A DNA stretch of 64,000 nucleotides from Parietichytrium sp. I65-24A (lineage: Eukaryota; Sar; Bigyra; Thraustochytrida; Thraustochytriidae), in NCBI GenBank assembly GCA_012862575.1, contig BLSF01000008.1, forward strand, positions 434,001-498,000, given 5' to 3'. Below the pieces are notes generated by a model. It was not told the DNA's origin. It was given only the letters and a program-made list of their open reading frames with translations, and did not search any database. This document shows positions 39,736 through 48,702 of the stretch, piece after piece (the first letter of the stretch is position 1; the number at the start of each line of letters is the position of its first letter). The position numbers were made by a program, and so were the translations under genes.

Positions 39736-41829
39736 ATGTTTCGGCATGTCGTCGTCGGGCTAGCGTGCGGTGTGATAGCGGCACAGGGAAGCTTTCACGT
39801 ATCGCGAGCTGAACGCAAGCTGACTGTGACTACTGGAGTCACATCGGAACAACTCGTGGCGCAGATCCTGGACAGTTCTATCAGCTCACTGGTCGACGTC
39901 TCGGATGCTGCGATTGCTTGCAACTCCCTAGCATATGCCAGCTTCACTGCACTCGACAGCGCAAATGCCATCTCTCAGACCGCCGACGAAGGAGTCATTC
40001 TCTCCACGGGGGGTGCGGGCGTGCTGAGCCAAACTAGTAACGACAACATGTGCACTACCACAGACTTTGGCACAGACCTCACTGATGCAGACCTTGAACC
40101 TTTTGCAGACTCGACAATGCACGATGGCTGCGTGTTAACTTTCGGCCTGAAATTCTCTGCTTCTGCCCCGTACTTTGGCAAAATGCTCTCTTTAAAGTAC
40201 ATGTACGTCTCCGAGGAGTACAACGAGTACGTCGAAAGTGAGTTCCAGGACTTTGCTGCTGTTCTCGTGGACGACGTTACGGAAGGAGTCTTCCGGGACG
40301 TCGCGGCAATCAATGGCTCACCTCTTGGAGCCCAGACCGTTAACCAGGACAGCAACCAAGCTCTCTATGTTGACAATAGCGCGTTATCGTCTTCCACGCC
40401 AAACACTGAATACGATGGACGCACCATACTGCTGGAATCCGACGCATTTGCTGTAACGAAAGAAAGGGTTGTGTCCTTCAAAATTGCGGTGGTCGACGTT
40501 GCGGATGGTGTTGGAGACTCTGCATTCATCATCAAAGGTGGCAGCCTTGGAGTGTCCCTCACGGCAACGACTTCAGCTCCAACTGCAACACCAACTGATT
40601 CTCCAACAGTGTCACCAACTGATTCTCCAACAGTATCGCCAACTGATTCTCCAACAGTATCACCCACGGACTCTCCAACAGTGTCACCAACTGATTCTCC
40701 AACAGTGTCACCAACTGATTCTCCAACAGTGTCACCAACGGATTCTCCAACAGTGTCACCAACTGATTCCCCAACAGTATCGCCAACTGATTCTCCAACA
40801 GTATCACCCACGGACTCTCCAACAGTGTCACCGACTGATTCCCCAACAGTATCACCAACTGATTCTCCAACAGTGTCACCAACGGATTCTCCAACAGTGT
40901 CACCAACTGATTCGCCAACAGTATCGCCAACTGATTCTCCAACAGTGGCACCAACTGTTTCTCCAACTGCAGCACCAACTGTGTCGCCAACTCCTGCCCC
41001 AACTGATTTTACTGATTGTACTGGTGCAGCAATTCTTCTTGCCTTCGATCAGTCGCAAAGTATCACCTCCAAGGAATTCCTTTTGCAGCAGAAGGTTGTG
41101 GAGAACATGCTTGATTTCATGCCGATCGGAGGCCAGACGGGAGTCCAAGTTGCTGTTTCACGATTTGGAATCTCTGTGAAGGACCTGGTATCGGTTGACA
41201 CCGTCCAGACTGGCTCTGTGGAGGCAACCGTTCGCGCCCAAGTGTCAGCGTTCTTTTCGAACCCAGCGGCACGTCAGAAATATACTGACTTTACGAATCT
41301 GTTCAACTCAGAGCACGGTATCAAGCTTGCAGAGTCTGCTGAGCGACCAAGTATCATCATCTTGTCGGATGGTCAACCATACACCAAAAAGTACAAGGGA
41401 GGAAAGAAGTCAGTTGCCCAAGCTTGCAAGTCAGCGAACGCTTTCAAGGCAAACTTCCCAAGTGCCAAGATCCTGTGCTTCCAGTCCACCTCCAAATCCA
41501 AATCGGCATCGTTCTTCAAGTGTGCTTGTGACGCTCGCTGGCTTGCAAACGACCCAAGGCAAGACTACTCTTCCGAGGCAGTGTCCACTGAGATGGTGCA
41601 AAATCTTGTGTGCTCTCCGAGCGTTCAACAGGCCAATCCATGTGACGCAATCAACAGCCTAAATCGCAACACAAAAACCCAGCGAGCTCTTTGCTTAAAG
41701 GTTGCGAAAAACTTCCGCGGATTGGACAACGACAGCTCCAGCGCGTTCACGTCCGTACTGCGCAAGCAGTGCTACTGGAAGAGCAAGTGCCGCGTCTATG
41801 ACAGATACGCTTCGCTTTACAGCTCTTGA
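39736..41829 (+). CDS. Secreted choice-of-anchor L domain / PTDSPTVS-repeat / VWA protein
   Basis: 697 residues from the ATG at 39736. The frame continues 50 codons upstream, but only this start gives a signal peptide ('MFRHVVVGLACGVIAAQG'). Residues ~25-280 match the choice-of-anchor L domain: 'GVILSTGGAGV' early, 'YMYVSEEYNEYVESEFQDF' centrally, and 'YDGRTILL' then 'FKIAVVDVADGVGDSAFII' at the end. That domain is known mainly from secreted bacterial proteins. Residues 286-405 are 15 PTDSPTVS octapeptides, a likely O-glycosylated stalk. Residues ~425-620 form a von Willebrand A domain with MIDAS-like D-x-S-x-S ('FDQSQS') and 'IILSDGQ'. A Cys-bearing tail ends the protein. Probably a secreted or cell-wall adhesin; I see no C-terminal membrane anchor. 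Confidence 0.85.
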   Translation: MFRHVVVGLACGVIAAQGSFHVSRAERKLTVTTGVTSEQLVAQILDSSISSLVDVSDAAIACNSLAYASFTALDSANAISQTADEGVILSTGGAGVLSQTSNDNMCTTTDFGTDLTDADLEPFADSTMHDGCVLTFGLKFSASAPYFGKMLSLKYMYVSEEYNEYVESEFQDFAAVLVDDVTEGVFRDVAAINGSPLGAQTVNQDSNQALYVDNSALSSSTPNTEYDGRTILLESDAFAVTKERVVSFKIAVVDVADGVGDSAFIIKGGSLGVSLTATTSAPTATPTDSPTVSPTDSPTVSPTDSPTVSPTDSPTVSPTDSPTVSPTDSPTVSPTDSPTVSPTDSPTVSPTDSPTVSPTDSPTVSPTDSPTVSPTDSPTVSPTDSPTVSPTDSPTVSPTDSPTVAPTVSPTAAPTVSPTPAPTDFTDCTGAAILLAFDQSQSITSKEFLLQQKVVENMLDFMPIGGQTGVQVAVSRFGISVKDLVSVDTVQTGSVEATVRAQVSAFFSNPAARQKYTDFTNLFNSEHGIKLAESAERPSIIILSDGQPYTKKYKGGKKSVAQACKSANAFKANFPSAKILCFQSTSKSKSASFFKCACDARWLANDPRQDYSSEAVSTEMVQNLVCSPSVQQANPCDAINSLNRNTKTQRALCLKVAKNFRGLDNDSSSAFTSVLRKQCYWKSKCRVYDRYASLYSS
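40591..40950 (+). repeat. 24-bp coding tandem repeat, 15 units, with 144-bp higher-order period
   Basis: Exactly fifteen 24-bp units encode PTDSPTVS. Synonymous variants show units 2-7 and 8-13 carrying the same order of third-base and ACT/ACG/CCC differences, so a six-unit (144-bp) block was duplicated. Because 24 is divisible by three, all six frames are open across the array. Confidence 0.93.
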
Positions 41830-43019
41830 AAATTCTAAAATGAGAAACTTAAGTCGTACTACAGAACTCTTCCACCTGTCTTACATGGTCAAGCGAAAGC
41901 CTTTCTCAATAGGTCTATTGTTCAAATTATTCGAGCACCAACACCGCGATCAGGTTGCGCAGAGGAGCAGAGCGAGGACCATGCATACGAATCATGAATA
42001 TAAAGATATTGATGGCGGAATATTTTATATTCGAAGATATGACTCGGAGTCAGTGGCACGGTAGGTACAGTAGCAGTACATTTGACCACCTGATACTATT
42101 TTCTATCGAGGAGTAGGCCGAGAGAGACGTTACGAAGTAATTTCTCAGGCTCAGGCTCCGTGAAGAAGGCTTTGACTGACTTGAGCAAGGTCATGATGAC
42201 TGCAACACAGAAAGATGCTTTTCCTTGTTCACGAGTTGAAAAGAGCGGCTTGGAGCAGATGTGGGCGAGCGAGATCGCCAACTTTCACGTATCCCAACTT
42301 TGTTGCACAAGGATGGCATCTTCGACCTATTCTTCAAAGTTGAGCTCTTCCAAGCTTAGACCATCAAATCGCATGCAAGATCGCTTTCTGGAAAAGAAAA
42401 GGAGATTTTGCGCACGCACATCGTGGTGGTACATAAAGTGCGCACAACGGCAGAAAAAGAAGTGTGTTTCCGTCTAGCCGTGAGAAAGTCGATGTGTATC
42501 TAACTATTTATTCACTGTGAGTAATGCGAGGCTTTAACTTTTGTCGTCAAACCATAACGTCAGGGCGCAGAGCTTGTAAGACAGGCGCCAAGTCAGTCAA
42601 ATTGAAGGTCTGCTTACCTCGTTTCATCAGCCGATAGCTCGCTAGCGGGCCAGCCATTACAACAAGTAGAATCCTCGAGTTGGGGGGCGGATAAAGCGCA
42701 AGGAGTACTCGAATTCGTCACCACTGGCTGGCCCATTCGTTCTTTCATTCACTCTGCATTTCCAACTTCAACGAAGGGGGAGAAGACCTGTTCTTATCGG
42801 TACGTCTGCTGCGGCTGCAGAGAGACTGGTGCGGTCAAAAAGACGAACGAGGGGAAGAAGCGTGAGCGACAATCAGTCGAGACTCTGAAATATTGTTCGG
42901 GCAAGCCTTGTGTCTCAGCCTGGGCGTCGTCGATCGCTCTTGGTGTCCTCGAGGCGTCCTCTTGACAGTCCACAGCGCGTAGCTCGTGAATCTGCGTTCT
43001 GAGAGAGCCGCAAGAGGGA
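41830..43019. other. Intergenic region upstream of the ArfGAP gene
   Basis: 1.19 kb. It holds the 3' flank of the VWA gene and the leader of the ArfGAP gene. The only coding candidate is a 36-codon minus-strand ORF at 42547-42657 (listed separately). Confidence 0.45.
42547..42657 (-). CDS. Possible 36-aa small ORF or first exon
   Basis: ATG at 42657, stop at 42547, starting 'MAGPLASYRLMKRGKQ' with an amphipathic remainder ending 'RPDVMV'. AATAAA lies about 35-40 bp past the stop on the same strand. A donor-like GGTAAGC sits after codon 13, so it may instead be a first exon. No homologue is recognised and chance occurrence is quite possible. Confidence 0.22.
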   Translation of the reverse strand: MAGPLASYRLMKRGKQTFNLTDLAPVLQALRPDVMV

Positions 43020-46000
43020 ATGACGTGCCCTGCCTGCTCAGGAACGGGGCCGGATTCAGGAGGTCTAAGTGCAGATGTTCTTCAGGTCGAGAATGCGAAA
43101 CTCCGGGCTCGCGTTGCGGAGCTAGAGGCTCGTCTCGTTGAGAAAAGCGAAGGCAAAGAGGGCAGAGATGCTGCGAAGGGTCTCGCTGCCGGAGAGGAGC
43201 TGAAAGCTAAGGAACTCAAGGCCTTAGAGGATTGTTGGGCCTCGGGAATCTCGCTCATGTCTTTTACGGAAGACTCTCCGCACTTTGAAGCACAAGTGAG
43301 CGAGAAAATGGAGCAATGTACGGCATTGTCACTACATCTCACAAAGATCATCGAGGCCTCTAAAAAGTGGAAGAAGCGATCTCGGGACCTCCAAGAGGCA
43401 GAGTTGTCATTCGCTGAGGCTTTGAAAGACTGCAAACCCTCCTTCATCAAGGGCGGCATGGATCTCTTCGCTTTGACGGCCGCTCAATTTGGATCTGTGT
43501 TTGAAGCGATGGCAGGATCGCGAGAGGTCTGCCTCACAGTTCTCGAGTCCACCTTTACAGATTGTATTGAACAGTTTAACTCAGTAGAGGTCGAGCAAAC
43601 GAGAGAGCTTCATCGCAACATGACACGAGCATTTAATGAATATGGGACTGCGATGACACACTTTTTAAATACGCGCAAGCCAAGCAAGCATAAAAACCTT
43701 GCTACACAGAACCAGTTCTTGATCACATTGGCCCAGAAGGAGAGCGATGCGATCGTAGCGTTTGAGCAGTACGAACTTTGCAGGCTAGACTTGACACGAC
43801 AACTTAATCGTCTTGAAATCAAAAGGCAGTATGATTTAGCCGAAGCTGTCGTGAGGGGAATCTTTGCACTCCAGAATGGCGTGCAGAAAAATCACGAAGG
43901 CCTCGTCAAGCTGCTCCCCGAGTGCAGAGGCTTGCAGCAAGTCTTCTCTACCATACACACATTTTTGCAAGAGATTGACTCCAAGTACGGTCAGCTGAGA
44001 TTCGAGTTGTGCAGAACTTTATGCCGCTCCGTCAAGCTCTCTTCTACACGTATCGACACGGGTGGCTCCACTGACACAGAGGAGTCAAAAGATTCTGCGG
44101 GTGCCTCTGAGCAAACCTCCATTGACTTTTGTGGTGAGACGGCAGACTCGCAGTACAAGCATACCAGAGGAGGTTCTTCCATAGACTTTGTCCGACGCTT
44201 CACCAACCTGGGGCACTCCAGCACGCCTCCGTTGCCAGCAGCGTCCTCTTCCAGTGCCGTAAACTATGGTGGCGCTGGTACATTGAACAATTCGATTCAA
44301 TCGAATCCAAATGCCCCTACACTATCAACCGCAATGTCTGGTTTGCCCCTGGGAGGTGGAAGAAGCCGCGGAGGACTCAACACAGCGGAGAGCTTCATCC
44401 TGCTGAAAAAGTCCCCTGTCCTGAGCGACATCCTTCGTCACCAAAGAGACCTGAACTCGTTTTTGAAATTTGTCATTGCCGAAAACAACTCTCATCACAT
44501 TGCCTTTTGGCTTGACGTGGAACGATTCAGAACGATTGACGAAGCCCACACGCGGAATATTCGAGCCCAGGCGATTTTCGAGAGGTACATCATCTCTGAA
44601 GACTCCATGCTTTTGCTCAGCCACGGCCGCAAGTCTCAGCTCACAAAAGCATACGAAGAGGCTCTCTCACGCCAAGGCGGGGGTGTCCCAAGAGCCTTCT
44701 TCGACCAAGCACAGAGCGAAGTCTTGGACATTATCTCTGCCGACACTTACACGCGATTCTTGCGATCGGACGATTGGATCAACACGCAGATGGCATCACA
44801 GCTTGCCAATGAGCCAGCCTACGACCCGCGTCATTTGGAATCCGCAATTGAACCCGTCCATCTCGCCGCACTCCGTCTTATTGGTTTGTCGAGAGGAGAA
44901 ACCAATTTCATGGAAGACCAAGTCGCGCGAAGCATTGTGGATACAAATTCCCGAGTAATTATCCATGGGCCATTCGACATGTCCTCTGCCGACTGCTTCA
45001 ACCTGGAGTATAGCTCCAGCAAAGCTCTGAGCCTGCTCGAGAAAGATATGCATGGGGTGTATAGCTCTGCTATGGGAATCGCCGAAGAGCTCGAGAAAGG
45101 GTGCGTGGGAAAGTCCCCGCGACCAAGCTCGAGCTTGCTCTCACTGTCTCCAATTCGAAGTATGAAGATGCAATCGCCCCTGCCATTAACGGAAGCAGTA
45201 GAAGCAAAAAAGAGTGCGCAGTCAACTCGAAACCGAAGGTCCCACTCTGCCGACGCTGAGTTCAGCGCAATGTTCATTGTGGAGACGGAACCTTCACCTT
45301 CTGCGCCAGTAGGAACATTTCTCAACCAGAGTGCCACAGCTCCAACGCCAAGTACAGCCGTGTCAAGCGGGCGTCCAATAAAGCAAGCCCCTCCGTCCGG
45401 CAAGCACTCAATGTTAAAGTCCAGGATTCGCACGTGGGCTTCGAAGAGATTTTCGAAGAATGATCTACCAACAGCAACGTCCAATATCCCTGCAATCGCC
45501 GAGAACGACACACCGGCAGAAAGCGGCCTCGAGAGCTCAGTTCTGAATTCCCCGCAATCCTCGTTCAAGCTCGTCGTCAAAGATGCCGCCAAGCTCGGAA
45601 GACTCGTCGCGTCGGGTTCCCCCGTGCAGTCACCCCTCAATAGCGCCAGTCTACTCGAGAATGTTGAGGAAACGCCAATGCCTCCGCTTGATCTGAACGC
45701 ACCTGCTGTTGTTGATCCGGTACCCGTTGCCTCAACCGAACAATCGCAAAAGCAACCTCCAGCTCTGACGCACAATCACAGAAATTTCAGCGAGTCGGCT
45801 GACCTAGCGATTGTGAAAGAAGGTTACCTCAGAAAGCGCTCATCGAAGATGCGAAAGTCTTGGAAACGGCGCTGGTTTGTGCTCCGTGCAAACCGGCTCT
45901 ACTATGTTCGTGACTTTCATCACTTGAACAACCCGGAGCTTGTGTGTGAGGTCGTGCTAGCGACAGTGCGAGAGGCGGACCCGGCCAGCGTGCACGAAAT

Positions 46001-47102
46001 GCAGTTTTGTTTCGAGCTTCTCTCCCCGAACCGTAGGACATATGTTGTGCAGGCCGAAAGCGAGTCAAGCATGCGGGCCTGGGTGGACGCCATTCGAATG
46101 TGCACCGAGAAGATGATTACGGGTCTCTCTCATGAATTGACCCCCGCATCACTGGTGCTCGATGAGTTGGAGAAATCCCGAGGCTTGTCTGTGAAGCATT
46201 CTTCTTCTTCCCAAAGCCAGAGCTCAACGACTTCTTCGCAGTCGTCGAAATCCAGCGGCACTACCGCATCTTGCGCTCCAAATCATGTAAATGGCGCAGT
46301 ATGCTCAGGTTGTGGCGAAGCTGCCTGCATCTGCTTCGTTGAGCCTGGAAAATTGAGTTCGGATGAAGAGCTCAAGGCTATTCAGGAAGAGAACAGGACC
46401 TGCGCGGAGTGCGGCAGTCCACAACCGGATTGGGCAATCATCAATTTGGGGTTGTTGGTCTGTATCGAGTGCTCAGGCATCCACCGCTCTTTAGGAGTGC
46501 ACATCTCCAAAGTGCGCTCGGTGACATTGGATACCTGGACTGCCTCTTCCAAGGCCTTGTTGAAGTCGATGGGAAACAAGGCGGCCAGCAAGATTTGGGA
46601 AGGTGACATCGAGTCTCAGACTGGATGGAATAAACCTCTTCCAACTGCTCCTCGAACTGTCAAAGAAAGGTTCATTAAGGCCAAATATTTATGGAAAGGG
46701 TTCATCGGGGACAATGCGCTTGAAAAGCACCACCCCAGGCACGAAGCAGTCCACCCCGAGACAGAAGGCGCAATCGGGCTTGACGGGTGGTGTGAATGTA
46801 GTCAAGATCGCAACAAACTCTTTCTGGATGCTATATCCAGGGGCGATGGCCAGCAAGTGATGTGGTATATAGTGCACGGTGCGATGAAGTGGTGCGACCC
46901 CGTGCAGAATGGAGAGCACAGCATCGGAGTAGGAACAACTCCAATGCACGAGGCCGCTCGAACTGCGAGCTTGGGCGTGTGCGAAATTCTTCTGCAGAAT
47001 GGGGGAAAGTCCCTCCTGAAGGCACTAGATTCGGACGGAAAAACGCCGCTTGAAATTGCAGAGAGCTCTGAAGTGAGAAATCTTCTCTCCTCGTGTGCCT
47101 GA
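43020..47102 (+). CDS. BAR-RGS-PH-ArfGAP-ankyrin protein (ACAP-like Arf GTPase-activating protein)
   Basis: 1360 residues. Residues ~20-330 are long helices resembling the BAR domain of ACAP/ASAP proteins. Residues ~463-592 form an RGS domain ('LRHQRDLNSFLKFVIAENN', 'FWLDVERFRTI', ending near 'YTRFLRSDDW'). A disordered Ser-rich stretch follows, then a PH domain at ~929-1040 ('KEGYLRKRSSKMRKSWKRRW'). The ArfGAP zinc finger starts at C1127 with C-x2-C-x16-C-x2-C and the arginine-finger motif 'SGIHRSLG'. Two to three ankyrin repeats close the protein. Animal ACAPs have BAR-PH-ArfGAP-ANK; the RGS between BAR and PH is the unusual addition. It should stimulate GTP hydrolysis by Arf on curved membranes, and the RGS may couple this to a G-alpha. 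AATAAA follows at 47114. Confidence 0.88.
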   Translation: MTCPACSGTGPDSGGLSADVLQVENAKLRARVAELEARLVEKSEGKEGRDAAKGLAAGEELKAKELKALEDCWASGISLMSFTEDSPHFEAQVSEKMEQCTALSLHLTKIIEASKKWKKRSRDLQEAELSFAEALKDCKPSFIKGGMDLFALTAAQFGSVFEAMAGSREVCLTVLESTFTDCIEQFNSVEVEQTRELHRNMTRAFNEYGTAMTHFLNTRKPSKHKNLATQNQFLITLAQKESDAIVAFEQYELCRLDLTRQLNRLEIKRQYDLAEAVVRGIFALQNGVQKNHEGLVKLLPECRGLQQVFSTIHTFLQEIDSKYGQLRFELCRTLCRSVKLSSTRIDTGGSTDTEESKDSAGASEQTSIDFCGETADSQYKHTRGGSSIDFVRRFTNLGHSSTPPLPAASSSSAVNYGGAGTLNNSIQSNPNAPTLSTAMSGLPLGGGRSRGGLNTAESFILLKKSPVLSDILRHQRDLNSFLKFVIAENNSHHIAFWLDVERFRTIDEAHTRNIRAQAIFERYIISEDSMLLLSHGRKSQLTKAYEEALSRQGGGVPRAFFDQAQSEVLDIISADTYTRFLRSDDWINTQMASQLANEPAYDPRHLESAIEPVHLAALRLIGLSRGETNFMEDQVARSIVDTNSRVIIHGPFDMSSADCFNLEYSSSKALSLLEKDMHGVYSSAMGIAEELEKGCVGKSPRPSSSLLSLSPIRSMKMQSPLPLTEAVEAKKSAQSTRNRRSHSADAEFSAMFIVETEPSPSAPVGTFLNQSATAPTPSTAVSSGRPIKQAPPSGKHSMLKSRIRTWASKRFSKNDLPTATSNIPAIAENDTPAESGLESSVLNSPQSSFKLVVKDAAKLGRLVASGSPVQSPLNSASLLENVEETPMPPLDLNAPAVVDPVPVASTEQSQKQPPALTHNHRNFSESADLAIVKEGYLRKRSSKMRKSWKRRWFVLRANRLYYVRDFHHLNNPELVCEVVLATVREADPASVHEMQFCFELLSPNRRTYVVQAESESSMRAWVDAIRMCTEKMITGLSHELTPASLVLDELEKSRGLSVKHSSSSQSQSSTTSSQSSKSSGTTASCAPNHVNGAVCSGCGEAACICFVEPGKLSSDEELKAIQEENRTCAECGSPQPDWAIINLGLLVCIECSGIHRSLGVHISKVRSVTLDTWTASSKALLKSMGNKAASKIWEGDIESQTGWNKPLPTAPRTVKERFIKAKYLWKGFIGDNALEKHHPRHEAVHPETEGAIGLDGWCECSQDRNKLFLDAISRGDGQQVMWYIVHGAMKWCDPVQNGEHSIGVGTTPMHEAARTASLGVCEILLQNGGKSLLKALDSDGKTPLEIAESSEVRNLLSSCA

Positions 47103-47448
47103 CTGTGAATACAAATAAATTGGACGGCGCCATACGCTCAGCCTTGGTATGCACAATCCGTAACCATGGCCCAAAAAAGCTCATGCGTAGCATTGCGATT
47201 GGCAAAAAATTTACATACAATTACGAGAGCTGACATAGGAATAACGACTGTAATAGTTTTTTTTATTCAAACTGATCGATTGATTGATTGATTTGTTGAT
47301 GTTTAAAGAAATGAATCGAGAGGGATCGGCATCGCAACGTCAACTTTTTTAGGAAAGAGAACCAGGTGCCGTTTACATTCAGAGAGCAAAGTATGTACTG
47401 TTACGATCTTGGAGCAAAGAGGCTGAGAGATAAATAAGTGCGCATAAA
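47103..47448. other. Convergent 3' intergenic region
   Basis: 346 bp between the 3' ends of the ArfGAP and acyl-CoA dehydrogenase genes. AATAAA on the plus strand is at 47114-47119, and a T-rich and TGAT-repeat stretch is at about 47258-47300. No gene seen. Confidence 0.5.
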
Positions 47449-48702
47449 TTAAAGCATGCCCTTGAGAGCGAGGCGAGCACTCGCGTCTATGATAACGTCA
47501 GAGCTGCCTCCAGGAATTGCCAGGGAAAGTACGTGGCGGTACAGATTTTCAATCTTGTTGCCTTTGACATACGAGTTGCCACCGTGAATCATGGCGGCCT
47601 CCCTGGCGCAAAACTCAAACGTGTCTGTTGCCAAGACTTTGGCCAAACCCGCGTCCGCTCCGAGGCGAAGAATGCCGTCAAACCAATCGTCGTCTCCTCT
47701 GCGTTCTTGAGCCACAATGCGAAACGCGAGGCTCTCCAGGAAAGCGTGGGTCGACTCTACCTTCATTGCCATGTTGGCAATCTTTTGGCGCACCACAGGC
47801 TGGTCTTCCAGCTTCTTGCCAAAGGCTTGCCTGCGTTTGGCGTACTCGATGCTCTCCTTCAGGCACTCGCGAGCAAAGCGATTTGCCTGAAGCGCAATCC
47901 CGATGCGCTCCGTCACGAAGTTCCGCAGCAAGCAAGTTACATCCCCGATATAGTTTTCTTTCGGGACCTTGACCTCATCAAATTCGACGTATGCCGTGCC
48001 GCTGCCCTTAGCACCCATGCACTCCATAGCGCGAGTAGTGACTCCTGGGCGGTCACGTTCCACGAGAATGAGGCTGATGCCCATCATTCCTTTTCCGCCG
48101 GTGCGAGCGGCGACCGTGTAGTAGTCGGCAAAGAGGCCGCAGGTGATCCATTTCTTAAGCCCCGTAATGACGTAGTGGTCGCCATTGTCAACAGCGACCG
48201 TGGACAAGTTGGCCACATCGCTGCCTGCGGTAGCTTCAGAGACAGCCAGCGCGATGTTCTTTTTGCCTTCCAGGCAAGGACGAATGACGCGCTCCTTCAT
48301 CTCATCGGATCCGTAGTGAAGGACCGGCGGGGCGCCGATTCCAAGGCCTCCGACCAGGCCCCAAACGATGCCCCCGCTCGCGCAGCGGCACAGCTCGTCA
48401 AATGCAATCACCAAGAACAGCCCATCGAATCCCGCTGGGCGAGGCTTCGACGTGCATTCTTCCGGCCAGCCCAGAATCGTCGGAATCAGGCCCACTTCGG
48501 CCGCTTTCAGGAACGCTTCGCGCGGAATTCCGTCCTTTTCCCACGCATCCACGTTCGGGATCACATCTTTGTCCACAAACTCTCGCAGCCGTGCACGGAA
48601 CTCGCGGTGTGCTTCCGTGTAGTACGGCGACTCGTTCTTCGGATTGTACCACGCCGGCTCACTCCACGCCAGCGGGCAGCCGAACTTGCCGTCGTCCTCC
48701 AT
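47449..48702 (-). CDS. Acyl-CoA dehydrogenase family protein
   Basis: 417 residues from the ATG at 48702. An in-frame ATG at 48846 would add a low-complexity Arg/Glu stretch encoded partly by CA/TC microsatellites and is less likely. The ACAD fold is shown by 'ALAVSEATAGSDVANL' (~151-166, FAD/substrate loop), 'GLKKWITCG' and 'RRQAFGKKLEDQPVVR'. The MCAD-type catalytic Glu at the 'YEGTS' position is replaced by Gly ('IPGGSSD'). Glu265 in 'FVTERIGIA' sits where isovaleryl- and long-chain ACADs place their base. It should oxidise an acyl-CoA at C-alpha/C-beta and pass electrons from FAD to ETF. No mitochondrial presequence or PTS1 tripeptide is evident, so location is uncertain. Chain length or branched substrate not predictable. 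Confidence 0.87.
   Translation of the reverse strand: MEDDGKFGCPLAWSEPAWYNPKNESPYYTEAHREFRARLREFVDKDVIPNVDAWEKDGIPREAFLKAAEVGLIPTILGWPEECTSKPRPAGFDGLFLVIAFDELCRCASGGIVWGLVGGLGIGAPPVLHYGSDEMKERVIRPCLEGKKNIALAVSEATAGSDVANLSTVAVDNGDHYVITGLKKWITCGLFADYYTVAARTGGKGMMGISLILVERDRPGVTTRAMECMGAKGSGTAYVEFDEVKVPKENYIGDVTCLLRNFVTERIGIALQANRFARECLKESIEYAKRRQAFGKKLEDQPVVRQKIANMAMKVESTHAFLESLAFRIVAQERRGDDDWFDGILRLGADAGLAKVLATDTFEFCAREAAMIHGGNSYVKGNKIENLYRHVLSLAIPGGSSDVIIDASARLALKGML

Noticed and set aside
40591-40950. CRISPR-like repeat array
   Set aside because: There are no spacers. Units are contiguous, coding, in frame, and part of a secreted protein.
40365-41002. Long antisense and alternative-frame ORFs across the 24-bp array (GDTVGESV-type and LENQLVTL-type repeats)
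   Set aside because: They are open only because the repeat length is divisible by three. The sense PTDSPTVS frame joins recognised domains and a signal peptide.
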